A DNA stretch of 64,000 nucleotides, from the NCBI GenBank assembly GCA_028673005.1, contig CM054116.1, positions 146,441,173 to 146,505,172 of the forward strand. Reading direction: 5' to 3'. Shown here piece after piece: positions 22,838 through 34,373 of this stretch (position 1 is its first letter; every line of letters begins with the position of its first letter). Position numbers and translations under genes: made by a program. The notes under the pieces are model-generated. The model did not search any database. It was given only the letters and a program-made list of their open reading frames with translations, and was not told where the DNA came from. Origin of the DNA: Tanypteryx hageni. Lineage: Eukaryota; Arthropoda; Insecta; Odonata; Petaluridae.

Positions 22838-25565
22838 TATGTTGACCATATTTTCTCGGAGAAAATAAAGGACAAACCCGAAAAAATGAAGGACAACCCC
22901 GAGAAAATAAAGGACAAACCTGAAAAAATAAAGGGCAAATCTGAAATAGGTTCATGAGGATAAAAAAATTAAAGAAATAGTTAGTTTTATTGCTTTGTTT
23001 TGCGAAGGAAAGTTCAAGAGCAAAACTAGGAAAAACTTGACAAAAATATTTAACAAAATGCATATTTTAATAAAAATATCTAACATCAAATACTTAATAT
23101 ATGTAAATTTATTTAAAAAATACCTCAATTTTCATATTTTTAGCATGAATGTACTTTTTTTAAATATCACGCTCATCTTTTAAAAAGTTATAAAACTGCA
23201 TACAACTCATATCAAAATTACATTTAGTATAAATGCATGCTTCCACTGTTTCAACTTTGTGTTTTTTCGCTGGTCCACTTATTGTTTATTACTGAAAATA
23301 TTCTCTCATTGTCAGTTGGAGCATTTGATCCTGGAAGACATAGGCAAAATTCTACGATTTAAAAAATATTTTTAAAAGATATTTGTTTATCAATAAAATA
23401 TCTAAATATTTCAACCCATTTATGGTGGCAGGTCATTTCCTCATTTTGTCACCACTCTTCGAGTTTTTCCTCAGTAACATAATTTTTAACACAACAAACT
23501 TCATCGAATAACTCGCCATCGTCAGTATTCAGTTTTCTTGTTTTTGAAATAAAAGAAACTCAACCTTCGTCCACAATGGAATTTCTCTCAAAAGGATCCA
23601 TTCAAATACTTCCATTTCTAGGAAGACGCAGTCCCATTAATTCAAATAGTCAATGCAGGTTTAGTAAAATGATTGAACTGATCCCTTAAATAATTCTACA
23701 CCAACGTTGTTTTGTTTTTCTTCCAATTCTGAAATGATTTTCTTAACATTCATTGGTAAAAATTCTTGATGTTTTCGTTCAATCAACTTTAATTTCAGTT
23801 CATTTAAATTGACAAAAGTTTCACACAGAATTATTTTGAGATTCAATTTTTAGAATATGTTTATGAAAAGTTGAAGCTTGACTGTGAATGAAAAGTTACC
23901 ATGATTCAACTAACGGATCGTTAAAAAAGTTTTTGAGAACTGTGGGACATCTTTCTTGTTCCAAAAAATACAATTTTAGCGGCTTAAAAAGTTTTAAAAT
24001 CCTTTCTAAAGCCGGTAGAAGAGTCAACCATCTAGTTTTGCTATAACCTAGTAGTTTTTTATACTGAACATGTATATCATCACATATTTCCTTAAATTTT
24101 TCAATTCTAATTATGTAGATGTAAAAGTATGAATACATTTTCACTAATACAACTTCAATATCAACTGGGAGGCATTCTACACCAAACTAATGCAGTTGTT
24201 GCATATGTGACCGGCACAATTGACACCAATCAACTTATTGCCCAAGGTTTTTTGAATTTTATGGAAAACGTTGTTTTTGCCTTTTCTTCGGGCACCACCA
24301 AAACTACAATTGGTATTGTCCACACATAAAGCAATTAATTTTTCAGTAGTTTCATATCTGTCCAGCAGTTTGTTGAAGCAAGCTGTTATTATATCAGAAT
24401 TTTCACCTGGTAGTTGCTTTACACACAAAACCCTAACTTTAACACCTTGGTTTGGTAAAAAATACCTTACAAGAATCGAGCACAACTTTATATTACCATG
24501 ATTAGAACAGTCTGAATAAATGGTAACATAATTTACTTTAGATAAATCAGCTTTGACTAAAGTAACAGAGTGTGGACCAAAAACATTTCGGACAATAACT
24601 TCCGTTTTTGTCCTAGCACAAGAATACTTTTCATCAAAACACTTTTGATTAATTTTGAAGAGCAGTCATTTGAACAAAATGAATGGTTATGTTGCACTGA
24701 GTGATAACACCAAGTTGCTTCTTTAAGGGCCAAGTGTTTCACTTTATCATCAAAAGTTTCGTTTCTGAAGAATAAGGTTATCAGTTTACTTGATGAAGCC
24801 CTAACATCAGCTTCTTTGTGTTTTGTTGTCTGTAAATGCTATGTAATTGCTGGTTTGCCACTATTTCCAATACTAAAATTAGCTGAACATTTCTCACACC
24901 TGACATCACTTTCCATACTAGCTTTTTTAATGAAAGGAAACTCTTCCTGCAACTTTTCGTTGAAAACACATTTTCTTTTAGAAAATGGGGCTAAAAAAAT
25001 AAAAATTAATTTAATCAAATCTGGTGATAAGAGTAACACATTCCAAAAGTACCTAATTATACATTAGCAGCACTATTACCTCAAATCCTAACTGTTTAAG
25101 CCTTGTATGTACTTTTTACAATAGCAAAAGCGGAATAGATATTTTCAGGGTTACCTGTTCAAACGTACAGCAACTGCGGCGAGTCGTACAAGCAGATAGG
25201 ATACGCAACGAACCGATACTGGGCCTACAGCAGATAACTAGCGCGAAATTAATGATACCGGTACACTGCGCAAGCCTTTTCCGTGCGAAGCATACTCGCT
25301 GCATCGGGTCTTCCCCGAAACACTCGCGTAGTACTATGAAACACTAACGCATTTTAAGTGATCCATGACGTTATAAGAAGCAAGTATTAGAAAAGGATTT
25401 TGTGCAATTAGACCGTGTATTAAGTGGTTCCATTTGTACAATAAAAGTTAAATGACAAAACAAAAATAAAGGACAAAAGTAGGTTTTGAAAAATAAATAA
25501 ATCTAAACGATAGCTTCCTGAAATAAAGGACTCTCCTTTATAATAAAGGATGTATGGTCACCGTA
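22838..25565 (-). mobile_element. hAT element nested in mariner, 8-bp target duplication
   Basis: Flanked by ATCATCCC at 22830-22837 and 25566-25573. The ends share TGACCATA as terminal inverted repeat (TATGTTGACCATAT and, inverse, TACGGTGACCATACAT). Subterminal AAATAAAGGAC motifs repeat several times at both ends (22865-22945; 25445-25552). Length is 2728 bp. Confidence 0.9.
23250..25040 (-). pseudogene. hAT-type transposase with BED-like finger, broken
   Basis: Minus strand. The N-terminal block is KRKCVFNEKLQEEFPFIK, then VRCEKCSANFSIGNSGK followed by a His-containing segment (C2H2-like BED finger, about 24980-24820). IVRNVFGPHSVTLVK-like sequence follows near 24590. IKLCSILVRYFLPNQGVKVR and LDRYETTEKLIALCVDNTNC lie at 24490-24300. 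TRWLTLLPALERILKLF lies at about 24030-23980. The hAT dimerisation region near 23360-23290 is split over frames. Many stops and frame changes exist. Confidence 0.8.
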
Positions 25566-25856
25566 ATCATCCCTGTAAACTTTCTGCAAAGCCTGAATAA
25601 TGGCATTCGATTACCAGCCAAGTTTTGTTAAATACTTTACGTTTACTCGAATCTCAAACTTGAAGTTATCCATACTCATGAATTAATGGTTTAGAAAAAC
25701 TGCTTTTATATTATAACAAATGAATGAATTGTTACGAAATATTGAATTGTTATGGCTAAGATAATGCTAGTTTTAGGCAACAATGCTTTGGTATTATTTG
25801 GAATGCAGAAACATTGTTACTGAAACTTTCCCGGAACTTTTTGATTCACCCTCGTA

Positions 25857-26060
25857 TTCAAATTTGGCTTAACCATACGTTATCTCATGCAAAGGCTGAT
25901 TTTGTGGGTCTAATTTGTCACCTGAATATATTTAAAAGTCAAATCTACAAAACAAAAGGAGTCCTCGGCCTTTGAAATCGAATTTGGCGATAAAAAGTGT
26001 GTTATTATGACATAGAAAGTGTTTTTATAATCTAATAAGTATAATTAGCTTAATTGTTGG
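25857..26060. repeat. Dispersed 200-bp repeat (copy 1)
   Basis: Closely related to 54035-54242. Shared blocks include TTGGCGATAAAAAGTGTG, ATAATCTAATAAG, CTACAAAACAAAA and TAATTTGTCAC. It begins immediately outside the mariner TA target. No ORF; family unknown. Confidence 0.8.
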
Positions 26061-26146
26061 ATACAAATATTCAGTTGATGATAAAGCAAAGAGTACATAT
26101 AGATATTCAAGGGAGGAAGAAGTTAAAGATTATATTTTGGTTGAAA

Positions 26147-26458
26147 TTAATGAATTGTTATAGAAGTTTTCTTATTGTACCTTCTGTGATATATTTCACT
26201 TTCTTTGTTTTTGAAGTTGTAAATCCCTTTGTTCATTAGATTCTTTTGCTCTTGCACTTGCCTGTTTTGGTCTTTCTTCTTCATGTCTAAAATCCCTTTG
26301 GTCAGTACATTTGTTGCTCTGATGTTCGCCTGCCTCACTCTTTGCTCTTCAAGTCTTTTATTTCTTTGATCAGCATTTTCTGCTGCTCTGGTGAGACACA
26401 TTCTTTTGGAATTGATCTCATTTGAATATGAGAATAACCTTCCATTTCTTTTAGGCAT
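26147..26458 (-). pseudogene. Helitron-like N-terminal fragment
   Basis: 103 codons from Met 26458: MPKRNGRLFSYSNEINSKRM, then AAENADQRNKRLEEQRVRQA with further Arg/Lys/Glu-rich helix. This resembles the charged repeats at the N-terminus of Helitron-encoded or Helitron-associated proteins. No Rep or helicase motif is present, so the assignment is tentative. Confidence 0.4.
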
Positions 26459-27006
26459 GGTTTCTTATTTCAACCATTGATTTGGTGAAAATAACAAAAA
26501 TTAAAATGACATTGTTATAGAATTAAAGGCTTAATTATTCAGATACATATATTTTTGGTATTCAGTGACAAAAAAGTATAATCCAAAACTTTTACTTAGT
26601 AAGTACAGAATCTTACCTCCCTTGCAATTATCCCAAAAGCACTAAATATGTCCCTTAGTAGATGTTAAACTTTTTTATACAATAATGACGTACACCAAAA
26701 AGGAATCCTACAACAAATTAAAACAAGTATTCTTTGTGGGTAACCAAAACAATGTTGTCTGAAATAATTATCAAATAATAAAACTTGAAAAAAGTTAGGA
26801 TAAATAAGATAAGCAATACGTTATAGATAAATATGTCAAACAATCAATTCTGATTCTTTTTCATATTACAATTTTAACCTTTATCCACCAGATTTAAATG
26901 CCCACTTGTAGGTTTTATCTGCCGAATTTATTTTGAGGTATTTTAAAAATATTTGTTTTCATTCTGAAAAAATCTCATATCTAATAAACTATTCATGATA
27001 AAATGT
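26459..27006. other. AT-rich intron, no gene recognised
   Basis: No family motif, repeat or splice-supported exon was recognised. Confidence 0.4.
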
Positions 27007-27158
27007 TCAAATAAAAAGTATTCTATAGTTAACATATTGCAGAATTACATGATGCTGCTTGTTAGAGGAAAGAAAAGTGTCGAATATAGTATTGGTATTC
27101 AAATTTGGATCAATGCAATAAATTGCAAATACAATATTAGTACTAGCATTCACTCCAC

Positions 27159-27383
27159 TCAGCCCGGCAGTAAAAGGGTGCACACTGATGTTTTGTCTTC
27201 GGCCTTCCTGTGGAAATTCCATTTAGATGAATCACCACTCCATGCTGAGACTTCTTCCTCAGGCTCCTCCTCACTGTCACTACAGCTTTCCGCACTTTCT
27301 TCTTCGTACGCGCCAGAATCCAAATCATCGAAGACTTCCTCGATATCCTTGTGCGGAGTTTTACACTTAGGGTCCATTTCCAA
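27159..27383 (-). pseudogene. Acidic ORF, perhaps piggyBac N-terminus
   Basis: 74 codons from Met 27383: MEMDPKCKTPHKDIEEVFDD then an acidic run (EEESAESCSDSEEEPEEEVS). Many piggyBac transposases begin with such an acidic stretch, but no catalytic block follows, so the identity is unproven. Confidence 0.3.
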
Positions 27384-27849
27384 AAATAATTACAAAAATA
27401 AACATGAACAGCTACTGAAATTTTGCACTCTCACTCTACTTCATATTCTGCAAATGAATGAACATAAAAGCGGTAAAATGCAGATATGCAAAAGGAAGAA
27501 GAAAATACCAAAGGAACCTTTGGAGTAGGTCTTAGTCCTAAGGTTCAGTTTATTGCATCTCTTTGGGTTGCAAGATAGGGTCTAACAGTGGAGGCCTATA
27601 TTTTGAGACAGTCTCTCTCTAGTGTTTGTTTACCCTCCCTCCCCCAATCCGTAAGAACTTCAGCCTTGGGATAGGATGAGGAAAAGAAAGTTATCTGGTC
27701 TTTCATCTCCTCTTTCGATTCCATGACATGATGACATTTGGCCTCAGAACTAAGTGTGCCACAGGTTTTCAGCAGGATTAACCAGAAATTTACTGGCACA
27801 CTGCTGTCCCGTTCAGCATTTAAAGGTTAATAGGTAATGTGTGAATATA
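27384..27849. other. No gene recognised
   Basis: Mixed-composition sequence up to the short MITE at 27850. No domain found. Confidence 0.4.
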
Positions 27850-27963
27850 CAGGGTGTCCCACGACTTAAAGTCATCAGACACATGTTGATATAACATTTT
27901 TCACTCAAAATGACCTCTAGAATCATCTCCTGAAGTTATGACTTTAAGTCGTGGGACACCCTG
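27850..27963. mobile_element. Short MITE with near-perfect terminal inverted repeats
   Basis: The ends CAGGGTGTCCCACGACTTAA and its exact inverse enclose about 60 bases. The arms are about 26 bp and extend to GTCAT/ATGAC. TA dinucleotides lie just outside, fitting a Tc1/mariner-type MITE. Confidence 0.85.
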
Positions 27964-28242
27964 TGTATCTTAAAAGTAAATAACACAAATATGAACATGT
28001 GTTTGTCATGTATATCTTAATGGTGCTCAACAATGAATGAATCCTATAATAAATGAAAATAATTATTTAAACCTTTTACATAAAATATTTCGGTGTAAAA
28101 ATTAATGCATTTAGCTAATTTTAGTGGTTCAATTGTTTATTCAAAATTTTGTGTTTGCAGCTATTCGGGAAGCATGACTTTATTTTACACAAACCCATAA
28201 TCCCTTCAAAATATTTAATAGATTTATGGAACATTTAATTTG

Positions 28243-28243
28243 G

Positions 28244-28278
<35 letters not shown>

Positions 28279-28392
28279 GTCTCTCCCTCTGTCTCTCTCT
28301 CTGTCTCTCTCTCTGTCTCTCTCTCTCTGTCTCTCTCTCCCTCTCTGTCTCTCTCTCCCTCCTTCTTTCTTTCTCCTTCTCTCTTCTTTTTC
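28243..28392. repeat. (CT)n microsatellite with CTGT interruptions
   Basis: About 150 bases of CT dinucleotides with regular GT and CC interruptions. Frames across it encode Ser/Leu or Arg/Glu repeats and are not genes. Confidence 0.95.
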
Positions 28393-28980
28393 TCGAATTA
28401 AAGCATTCAATGCATGCATTCCTTACGGATAGAGTATAAGGATTAATGTGACAAAATCTCGAGGTTTAACAATGACACGGTCGGCAAGGCAACATATCAT
28501 TAAAAAGCTTAAATTTTTCAAATAAGTATGATTTAAATGTAGTACTTGAACGATTTTGTATCGTAGGCAAAATGTGAAGACAAGAATAAGAAATATTATT
28601 TATTTTTCTTTAAAATGGTCTAGGTCCAAAGATCGTAGGTCAGTTCTTTCAAATTTTATTTTGCTAAAGATTAGATGCTGTAAGTAAAAAAAATCAATTT
28701 TTACGTGTTATGTAATGTGAAATGGCACCCCCCTCCACTTCCACCAAAAATCAAAATTCTGGCCCCAAGGTGCACATCCTCATGATCTCATTAGTAAGTG
28801 TACCAATAGTTGTTTGTTTGTGTGTATTTCTGGCTATTCAATCTCTTGGATTATTATAGTCATACTCCTTCCACACTGAACACACATGTAAGTGTACCAA
28901 GTTTTAAGTCTTTAAGTTTCTTGGTTTTAGAGATATTCTGTCCACACACAGATACACATTGCCTTTTATTAATAGAGATT
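28393..28980. other. No gene recognised
   Basis: AT-rich sequence. 28740-28980 looks like the end of a degenerate repeat (it closes with TTTTATTAATAGAGATT), but no terminal structure could be fixed. Confidence 0.35.
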
Positions 28981-29570
28981 TGTTGAAGAAGCCAAATTTC
29001 CTAACAACAAATCTGCTGCAAGTTTAAAAGAAGCTGCCAAAGATCCATTTATTAAATGTAAGTTGGTATTCTGCAAGATGACTTCCAATGATTGTGAATC
29101 ATTCCTTCATCGTTATCAGACCTCAAAACCTGTCCCCTTTCTTGCTTGAAGATCTTCACCAATTATCACGTGCTTTAATGAGTCGGTGTGTCAAACAAGA
29201 AATTCTTGGAAAGACTTTGAAAGTACCCAAGTTAATAGCTATTGACATGAAGTCAACCGAGAATCTTATGCTTGCACATAATGTAGACATTGGTTTCACT
29301 GCCATATGGCTTCTAGGTGACTTTAAAAACAGTGATAGAGAAATTTGGAATTCCTTCTGGAATGTTGTAAGTTCCTTACAGCTATGATTGGGAAGCTGAT
29401 AGAGAAGTCCCCACTGAAAAACAAGTTACTGCATGGATTATCTTCACTAGATCCATCAGTTGTAAAACAAACACCCAAGGTTTGCCAAGTTAGGTTTGAT
29501 TTATTACTTAAAGTCATGCACACTGCTAATCAAATAAGTGACACACAAATCTTTGGAAGCAAGTAAGAAT
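28981..29570 (+). pseudogene. C-terminal fragment of a transposon-type protein
   Basis: Plus strand: EEAKFPNNKSAASLKEAAKD, then VPFLLEDLHQLSRALMSRCV, KLIAIDMKSTENLMLAHNVD with IGFTA, and, after a frame change near 29330, KSPLKNKLLHGLSSLDPSVV. The pattern (PFLxxDL...L.R..K...DIGF...KSPLK..L...LSxLDP) matches a repetitive hAT-like protein family seen in arthropod genomes. I assign it with moderate confidence because no catalytic residues are seen. Confidence 0.5.
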
Positions 29571-31189
29571 GAGTTAAAAGAAGTGTTTGAGGTCCATTCT
29601 TCAACAAAGTCAGACGAAACTCGAAAGGACACATTCTATGCAAATTTTGTCTGGAAGAGAGAACAGTGAAGACTAGACTAGCTGCCAGCAGCTGGTGCCC
29701 TAGGCGAACCATGGAATCGGCGACCCAAACCTCAAGGGCAGATCTACTATCTGCACCAAAAGTTGGTAGACTCGAGTTTGAGGCTAAATATTTTGAAAAC
29801 AGCTCCAGGGATTTTGATGAGAGGCATATCAGTGTGTAGCTTGTTTAATGCCCCATTGAACTAGGGTAGTTTTTAATTTTTCAAAGGTGATGTTTTTGTG
29901 GTGAGAAGGAAAAATTATCCCATTTTAGAGCTCTGAGATGGAAGGCATCACTTGGCCATTTCATAATTACAAAATGGTTCATTCGATTGCAACTAAATCT
30001 TTAAATAATGTGAGTCATAGTCTTATTATTACGTTTGAAAGATTTTAAATTGGTAGCTTTATTTGTTTATGATACAAGTTGTTGGTGCTTGCATATTGCA
30101 AGAACTTAAAAAATCACCATACACCAAGATCAAAACTCGTAAATAAACCAACGCGACATCATTTGAACTATACAGAGCCCATTAAAATAAGACAATAGTT
30201 TTCATTTTCCCAGATATTAAGGCATCTATCTGGAATTTCTCAATGCTCTGGCGATTGGCTCGCATGTAAGTTTTAGAATTTCAAGTTTTATGGCTCAGAT
30301 CGCCCTTATTAAGTCATAATCTTCATTAAGACAATAACCTATATGTTACACTAAAACTTGTGTAAAAATTAGGATATTTTGTGCGTTATGATTATGATGT
30401 CATCATCTGTGCCTTTTAGTACATATCTGTATAAAAAATTAATTTAAAATTATCATGTCGTCATATGTATACATTGTTGGCTGAAATCAAATGGATTGTA
30501 ATGCAGTCTAAGCATTAAATCAATGCTATTGAAGTATGGAAAATCAATTCCCATTGCAGTCATTGCTATGGTAGTTCATATTTTTCATTGTTGAAAACCT
30601 AAAAACTTTTCATAATTTTATGATTAAAATCAAATTTTTACACATTCAGCATGAATTTGAATTTTGTCTTCAAGAATAATAAACTTCATTTATTCTTCCA
30701 CAGTATGGTGCATGTCCCGACTCTGTATCTTAATTTTAAGTAATTTAAAAAATCACTTTTATATAGCACTGCACAGTTTTCAATGCTTTCCTTATGGGTG
30801 TTTAAAATTGGACATTGGGGTCAAAAACACCCCTGAAATATAACAATTTCTGGAATTTTGGATTTTTTCCCGAGGTTGTACTTAATGGCCTATATTCATG
30901 CCAAATTTCAGCTCTGTAGCACTTCTAGAAGTACCTTAGGTTTTGTATGATATATGTAAGAAGCAGCTGTTTATAATGATTTTATTCAATTTATGAGGCC
31001 GTCGTTTCTCATCAAGTATTAAGTTGTCAGACATGCTACGCACACTGTTGGCTTCATCTTGGGCTTTGTATTACGAATCAACTAATTTCATAAGCATAAA
31101 ATGAACGGAATATTTTATAGTGATTTTTATAATGGTTGAATCCAGTGAGGGAGGGAGAGAAAGATGTGCACGCCACATCTGCTGGGAGT
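29571..31189. other. AT-rich intron, no gene recognised
   Basis: 29670-29790 reads like the fringe of a hAT-type element (GTGCCCTAGGCGA). The rest is AT-rich with no motif. Confidence 0.4.
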
Positions 31190-31318
31190 CTACAAACTAT
31201 GGGTTTTACGTATTTTTTCATAAAAACCACAAACTGTAATTATTTCTTCCTCTGTGAGCGTATATATGAAGAATAGATTCCTATCAAGGGGCATATGCGC
31301 ATGAAAACTGCATCTCAA

Positions 31319-31454
31319 ACTTAGGTATCGTGTCCCACTGGTGGTACATGGCGGCTGTGCGGCCGAACACCCGTGACCCAGCGGTGGGTCACGACGCCTG
31401 TGAGAAGAGACGCGCGTGACCCACCGGTGGTGCACGCCATCGCGAACGTGTTAA
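31319..31454 (-). mobile_element. piggyBac-type terminus with three palindromes (copy E)
   Basis: The right end is GCGAACGTG followed by TTAA at 31451-31454. Three ACCCACCGGTGGGT-type palindromes begin at 31333, 31376 and 31419 (43-bp pitch). The outermost lies 22 bases inside the TTAA, as in the copies at 44017 and 55719. No transposase or opposite end was recognised, so this is a solo end or the remnant of a short element. Confidence 0.8.
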
Positions 31455-31558
31455 GTTCACTTCCGTCCTTTTAACCTTACTTTTTAATGGGAACTTAACT
31501 TCCCTTCCGTCCCTTTAACCTCTCTTTTTAATAGGAACTTAAATTCCTTCTTGTCCCT
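31451..31558. repeat. 44-bp minisatellite, left part
   Basis: About two and a half units related to TTACTTTTTAATGGGAACTT with GTCCCTTTAACC. They continue on the other side of the piggyBac at 33684, so one array was split by the insertion. Confidence 0.85.
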
Positions 31559-33683
31559 TTAACGCATTAGGGACGGAATTAAATGCCTGAAAATAGCCAA
31601 TTTGTTACCTTTTTGGGAAAAGTACGATAGAAAAAGAATGTTAACTCTAATCTTCTTGAAACTTTCACTGGCCCATACTAAGAGTCTATATTAACTATTA
31701 AAGTCCTTACCGAGGCTTTTTGTTCCTTAATTATTGGAGATTCTGATGGAAATCTCTGAAGCAAGTGTCAATGCTCAGCCCTTTTTCACAAACAGAACAT
31801 ACAAAAATTGTCCTTTTCCTAATTCCTTTTCCCCGGCATACCACACATTCTTTATGCAAAAGTTTATTCATATCATTTCTTTTCACTTGATCTGGATAGT
31901 GGCACTCTCCAAAATTATGTGAAGGAGGAACTGTAGCTCTACGTCCACGTGCCTTTCTGCTACTGTAGCCTCCAATGAGGTCTCCGATTATATTCAAATA
32001 GAACTTTTTAAGGAGAAAAGTTGGCTTATTGGTAGCTTGTTTGTAGTAGATATAAGAATTTACTACCGTTCTATTTATTAAATCAAACATCATTCTATGC
32101 CACCACTCTTTTGAAGGAATGTGCAAACTGTAGTAGCTATATAATTGATTGTTTCGATCTAATCCTCCCATGAATTGATTGTATAACCTCACAATCTCAG
32201 GACAGCACACTTCCACCTTCGACCCATCCTTCTCCTTTCTTTTCACAGACTGCATTGGGTATGTGGGTGAATCATAACCTGATGACAAAAATAATATAGA
32301 CCTTTTGTCTCACCAGCCTAAGGAAAAGAGGGGGGCGGAGGAGAGCCACTCACAGTCCCCTTGGTTACTTTGCTTCCAGTCCTTTGTGTTTGCTACCAAT
32401 TCTTTGGGATAATGGACATGGTTGGTGTTTCAGTTCCTATGGCTCTCAAACCTTTTTTGGAGAGTTCCATAAATAGTTCTGGCGACGTAAAAAATCTATC
32501 GCAAATAAGGGTGCAGCCTGACCCAAAGAGAGGCTCTGCAAGTTGCATCACGACATTTCCACCCAAACCCAAATTATTCTTTTGAATTGTCCCTTTCCCT
32601 GTATATAATTCTAAATGAAAAACAAATCCCGATGTTCCATCTGCTCTTCCCCACCACTTGAATCCCCTTTTGATGGGTTTCATTGGCATATACTGTTTCA
32701 TTGAAGAGCGACCAGTAAATTTCACCATCGCTTCATCTATTGCCTGATACTCAGAAAAGTTATAATATTTTTTATAATATCTATGTAAACTATCCAGAAT
32801 AGGTCTAATTTTGTAGAGTTTATCAAAATCTAAGCTATCTTGTAGAGGCTGCCGTGAATTATCATTTACGTGAAAATTCCGCAAAATTGACAAAAATCGA
32901 TCCCTTGCCATGATTTCTGATACACCTGGTACATTCAATGCCCTATCTGTGGACCAATAGTCTTTCAGACTTGGACGATCATGAAATCCCATTGTAAAAA
33001 TAACACCTAACCAAGCTTTCAACTCATCTAATGTAAGATCTTCCCAAATATTTCCACCTCCGCCCGCAGTTGACATTTTTTGCGAGGCATACAAATTAGT
33101 CTGCTTGACGCAATGGTCCAACATATCGCCCGTAAAAAATAACATAAAATAATCTATAGGTGAAGAATTTTCTGGTAAGTAAGTATTAGGACCAGGTGTA
33201 AACTGAGAGAGACTAGTGCCTAAATTTATCAAACCTCTTCTGGACCAAGTCAATCTGCTTCTATTAGCCTGTTCAACTGTCTCTTCAATTTCACCATCGG
33301 ATTCATCGTCTAAAGTTATAGGTGAAATATTTTTACATGGTTCAGGAATTTCTTCCTCTTGAATATCACTATCACTGTCGATAGAGGATATATCACTTTT
33401 TACTCCATCATCTGGTATAGAAAAAAACAAATCCAGTTTGTGATCGTCACACCGTTTTCTCTTGGTCGCCATTGTCAAATTAAAAAAGGGCTAAGTTTAA
33501 AAACACGTAAATTGTAACCGCTTAAGAAAAACACGTGCAACTTCACAGGATGGAACTTAAAACTGTCCGTAAGCTGCTAGCAAAAAGAAGGAACTACAGG
33601 TAATAAACACGCCCCACACAAGAGGGCAGAAGAGGACGGTACCTTAACACCACCGTGGTGGTGCTCCGTCCCTAATCGGTTAA
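31559..33683 (-). mobile_element. piggyBac element, nearly intact, TTAA duplication (copy F)
   Basis: TTAA at 31559-31562 and 33680-33683. The terminal repeats are CGCATTAGGGACGGA (left) and CCGATTAGGGACGGA (inverse right). It is 2.1 kb with a single transposase gene on the minus strand and sits inside a 44-bp minisatellite that continues on both sides. Confidence 0.95.
31731..33478 (-). pseudogene. piggyBac-type transposase, two lesions (copy F)
   Basis: Starts at Met 33478 (MTMATKRKRCDDHKLDLFFS) with an acidic N-terminus. Blocks: SSPIDYFMLFFTGDMLDHCV; KAWLGVIFTMGFHDRPSLKD; AIDEAMVKFTGRSSMKQYMP (catalytic Asp); ICDRFFTSPELFMELSKKGL (second Asp); then GLDRNNQLYSYYSLHIPSKE (third Asp). The Cys-rich C-terminus reads CVVCRGKGIRKRTIFVC then CFRDFHQ. 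About 580 codons, the usual family size. The open frame is broken by a frameshift near 32395 and an in-frame TGA at 32310-32312. The rest is uninterrupted, so it is the best-preserved transposase of the window. Confidence 0.95.
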
Positions 33684-34160
33684 CCTTACTTTTTAATGGG
33701 AACTTAAATTCCCTCTCGTCCCTTTGACCTTACTTTTTAATGGGAACTTAAATTCCCTCTCGTCCCTTTGACCTTACTTTTTAATTTAAACTTAAGCTTC
33801 CTTCCATTCCTTGGACCTTACTTTTTAATGGGAACTTAAATTTCCTCTCGTCCCTTTGACCTTACTTTTTAATGGTAACTTAAGTTCCCTTTCTACCCTT
33901 TGACCTTACTTTTTAATTTAAACTTAAGCTTCCTTCCATTCCTTTGACCTTACTTTTTAATGGGAACTTAAATTCCCTCACGTCTCTTTGACCTTACTTT
34001 TTAATAGGAACTTTAATTCCCTCACGTCTCTTTGACCTTACTTTTTAATGGGAACTTAAGCTTCCTTCCATTCCTTTGACCTTAGTTTTTAATGGGAAAT
34101 TAAGTTCCCTTTCATCCCTTTGACCTTACTTTTTAATGGAAACTTAATTTCCCTTTTTCC
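33684..34160. repeat. 44-bp minisatellite, main array
   Basis: About eleven units of the type CCCTTTGACCTTACTTTTTA plus ATGGGAACTTAAATTCCCT. The period is 44 bases (CCCTTTG recurs at 33720 and 33764). It ends about 200 bases before the exon at 34374. Confidence 0.92.
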
Positions 34161-34373
34161 CTTTTGCATGATAAATATTAAGTCTTCATAAAAAATAATC
34201 ATTGAAAAATTTGTACAATACCAGGAATTTGGCTCCACTTTTTAGTTAGTGATTATCATAATTCAGAGGAAAAGAATGACTACATAGCTTGCATTAGGTA
34301 GTCGTTCTTTTCTTCTGAAAAATGAAAATATTTAGTTAATTCGATACCACTATCCATTTCACTTATATTTTAG

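Larger units (their letters stand above)
22640..25854 (-). mobile_element. mariner element, interrupted by a hAT insertion
   Basis: The 5' end (minus strand) is at 25854, after TA (25855-25856): CGAGGGTGAATCAAAAAGTT, a mariner terminal repeat. Coding starts at Met 25673 (MDNFKFEIRVNVKYLTKLGW). It is cut at 25573 by the hAT element and resumes at 22837 with DDAPKKTAVYEWVKRFKLGR, NGRPSTLINEENVVAVQ and VQMIAKRLDISYGST, the paired HTH domain of mariner transposases. The similarity ends near 22620, so the catalytic domain and 3' end are missing. Confidence 0.85.

Noticed and set aside
28180..28432. Arg/Glu-repeat and Ser/Leu-repeat frames
   Set aside because: Translation of the (CT)n microsatellite.
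31451..34160. CRISPR-like array
   Set aside because: A direct tandem minisatellite without unique spacers, in a eukaryotic genome.
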